Assembly (NCBI GenBank): GCA_913064935.1
Contig: CAJYBF010000071.1
Coordinates: 1-5,889 of the forward strand
Length of the DNA stretch: 5,889 nucleotides
Reading direction: 5' to 3'
Source: an uncultured Mollicutes bacterium
GTDB taxonomy: Bacteria > Bacillota_I > Bacilli_A > MAG-NZ
Shown: piece after piece, positions 5,828 to 5,889 of the stretch
How positions within the stretch are numbered: position 1 is the first letter of the stretch
Layout: each line of letters starts with the position of its first letter
Program-made: the position numbers and the translations under genes
Notes under the pieces: model-generated
Seen by the model: only the letters and a program-made list of their open reading frames with translations
Database searches by the model: none
What the model was told of the DNA's origin: nothing

Positions 5828-5889
5828 TCATAAATTTAAATGGTTATAAAAATGGAAAAATTTACAATTCAGCTTAGAATCATGATTAA
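5828..5889 (-). CDS. Possible C-terminal end of a convergent gene (partial, 5' end outside window)
   Basis: On the minus strand one frame is open from the right edge to TGA (complement of 5828-5830), giving 19 residues that end ...FFHFYNHLNL. The stop lies 20 bp from a terminator that could work both ways, which would suit a convergent gene. The stretch is very short, I do not recognise it, and a forward reading (ATG 5840) is equally open, so this is a weak call. Confidence 0.15.
   Translation of the reverse strand, partial: NHDSKLNCKFFHFYNHLNL

Noticed and set aside
5840..5889. Forward open frame from ATG 5840 or 5852 running off the right edge
   Set aside because: There is no ribosome site before either ATG and no convincing promoter; the residues visible (MVIKMEKFTIQLRIMI) are too few to judge, and a reverse frame is equally open.

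Overview
The window is a compact, AT-rich bacterial segment with six complete genes on ordinary chromosomal spacing. It holds no rRNA, tRNA, CRISPR array or insertion sequence that I can see. TGA ends the first gene (1423-1425) and Trp is always TGG, so the standard bacterial code applies; this excludes the Mycoplasma/Spiroplasma type of code. Strong AGGAGG-type ribosome sites, AT richness and the yceD-rpmF-rsmH grouping point to a low-GC Firmicute or a Firmicute-like mollicute relative that keeps TGA as stop (Acholeplasma, Izemoplasma, Haloplasma or Erysipelotrichia-like). The exact lineage is inference.

Layout. 1-83 may hold the last codons of an upstream gene. 181-1425 (+) encodes an XRE-type DNA-binding protein with a long TPR-like sensor region, resembling RRNPP-type regulators. 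It is followed after 53 bp by a MATE-family multidrug/cation antiporter (1479-2846, +), which has its own promoter-like sequence. The MATE gene converges on tmcAL (2847-3974, -), the tRNA-Met wobble-cytidine acetate ligase. The two stop codons abut at the exact centre of a 24-bp perfect palindrome that forms the shared terminator, so both proteins end in the same residues, Lys-Gly-Thr. A 134-bp divergent intergenic region separates tmcAL from the yceD-rpmF operon (start 4109, +). That operon ends at a terminator at 4763-4786. rsmH (4857-5780, +) follows with its own promoter and is closed by another terminator at 5787-5808. The last 80 bases hold no gene that can be called with confidence.

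How the genes fit together. The right half is a translation-related block: TmcAL modifies the elongator tRNA-Met anticodon, YceD is tied to 23S rRNA/L32 biology, L32 is a 50S protein, and RsmH methylates 16S rRNA at C1402. The left half looks like a regulator-exporter pair. RsmH stands alone here: mraZ is absent upstream, and a terminator rather than ftsL/ftsI follows, which departs from the usual division and cell-wall cluster order. I found no clear new multi-gene system. The most distinctive sequence features are the double-coding terminator palindrome, the inverted repeat that includes the regulator's own -10 box, and the isolated rsmH.
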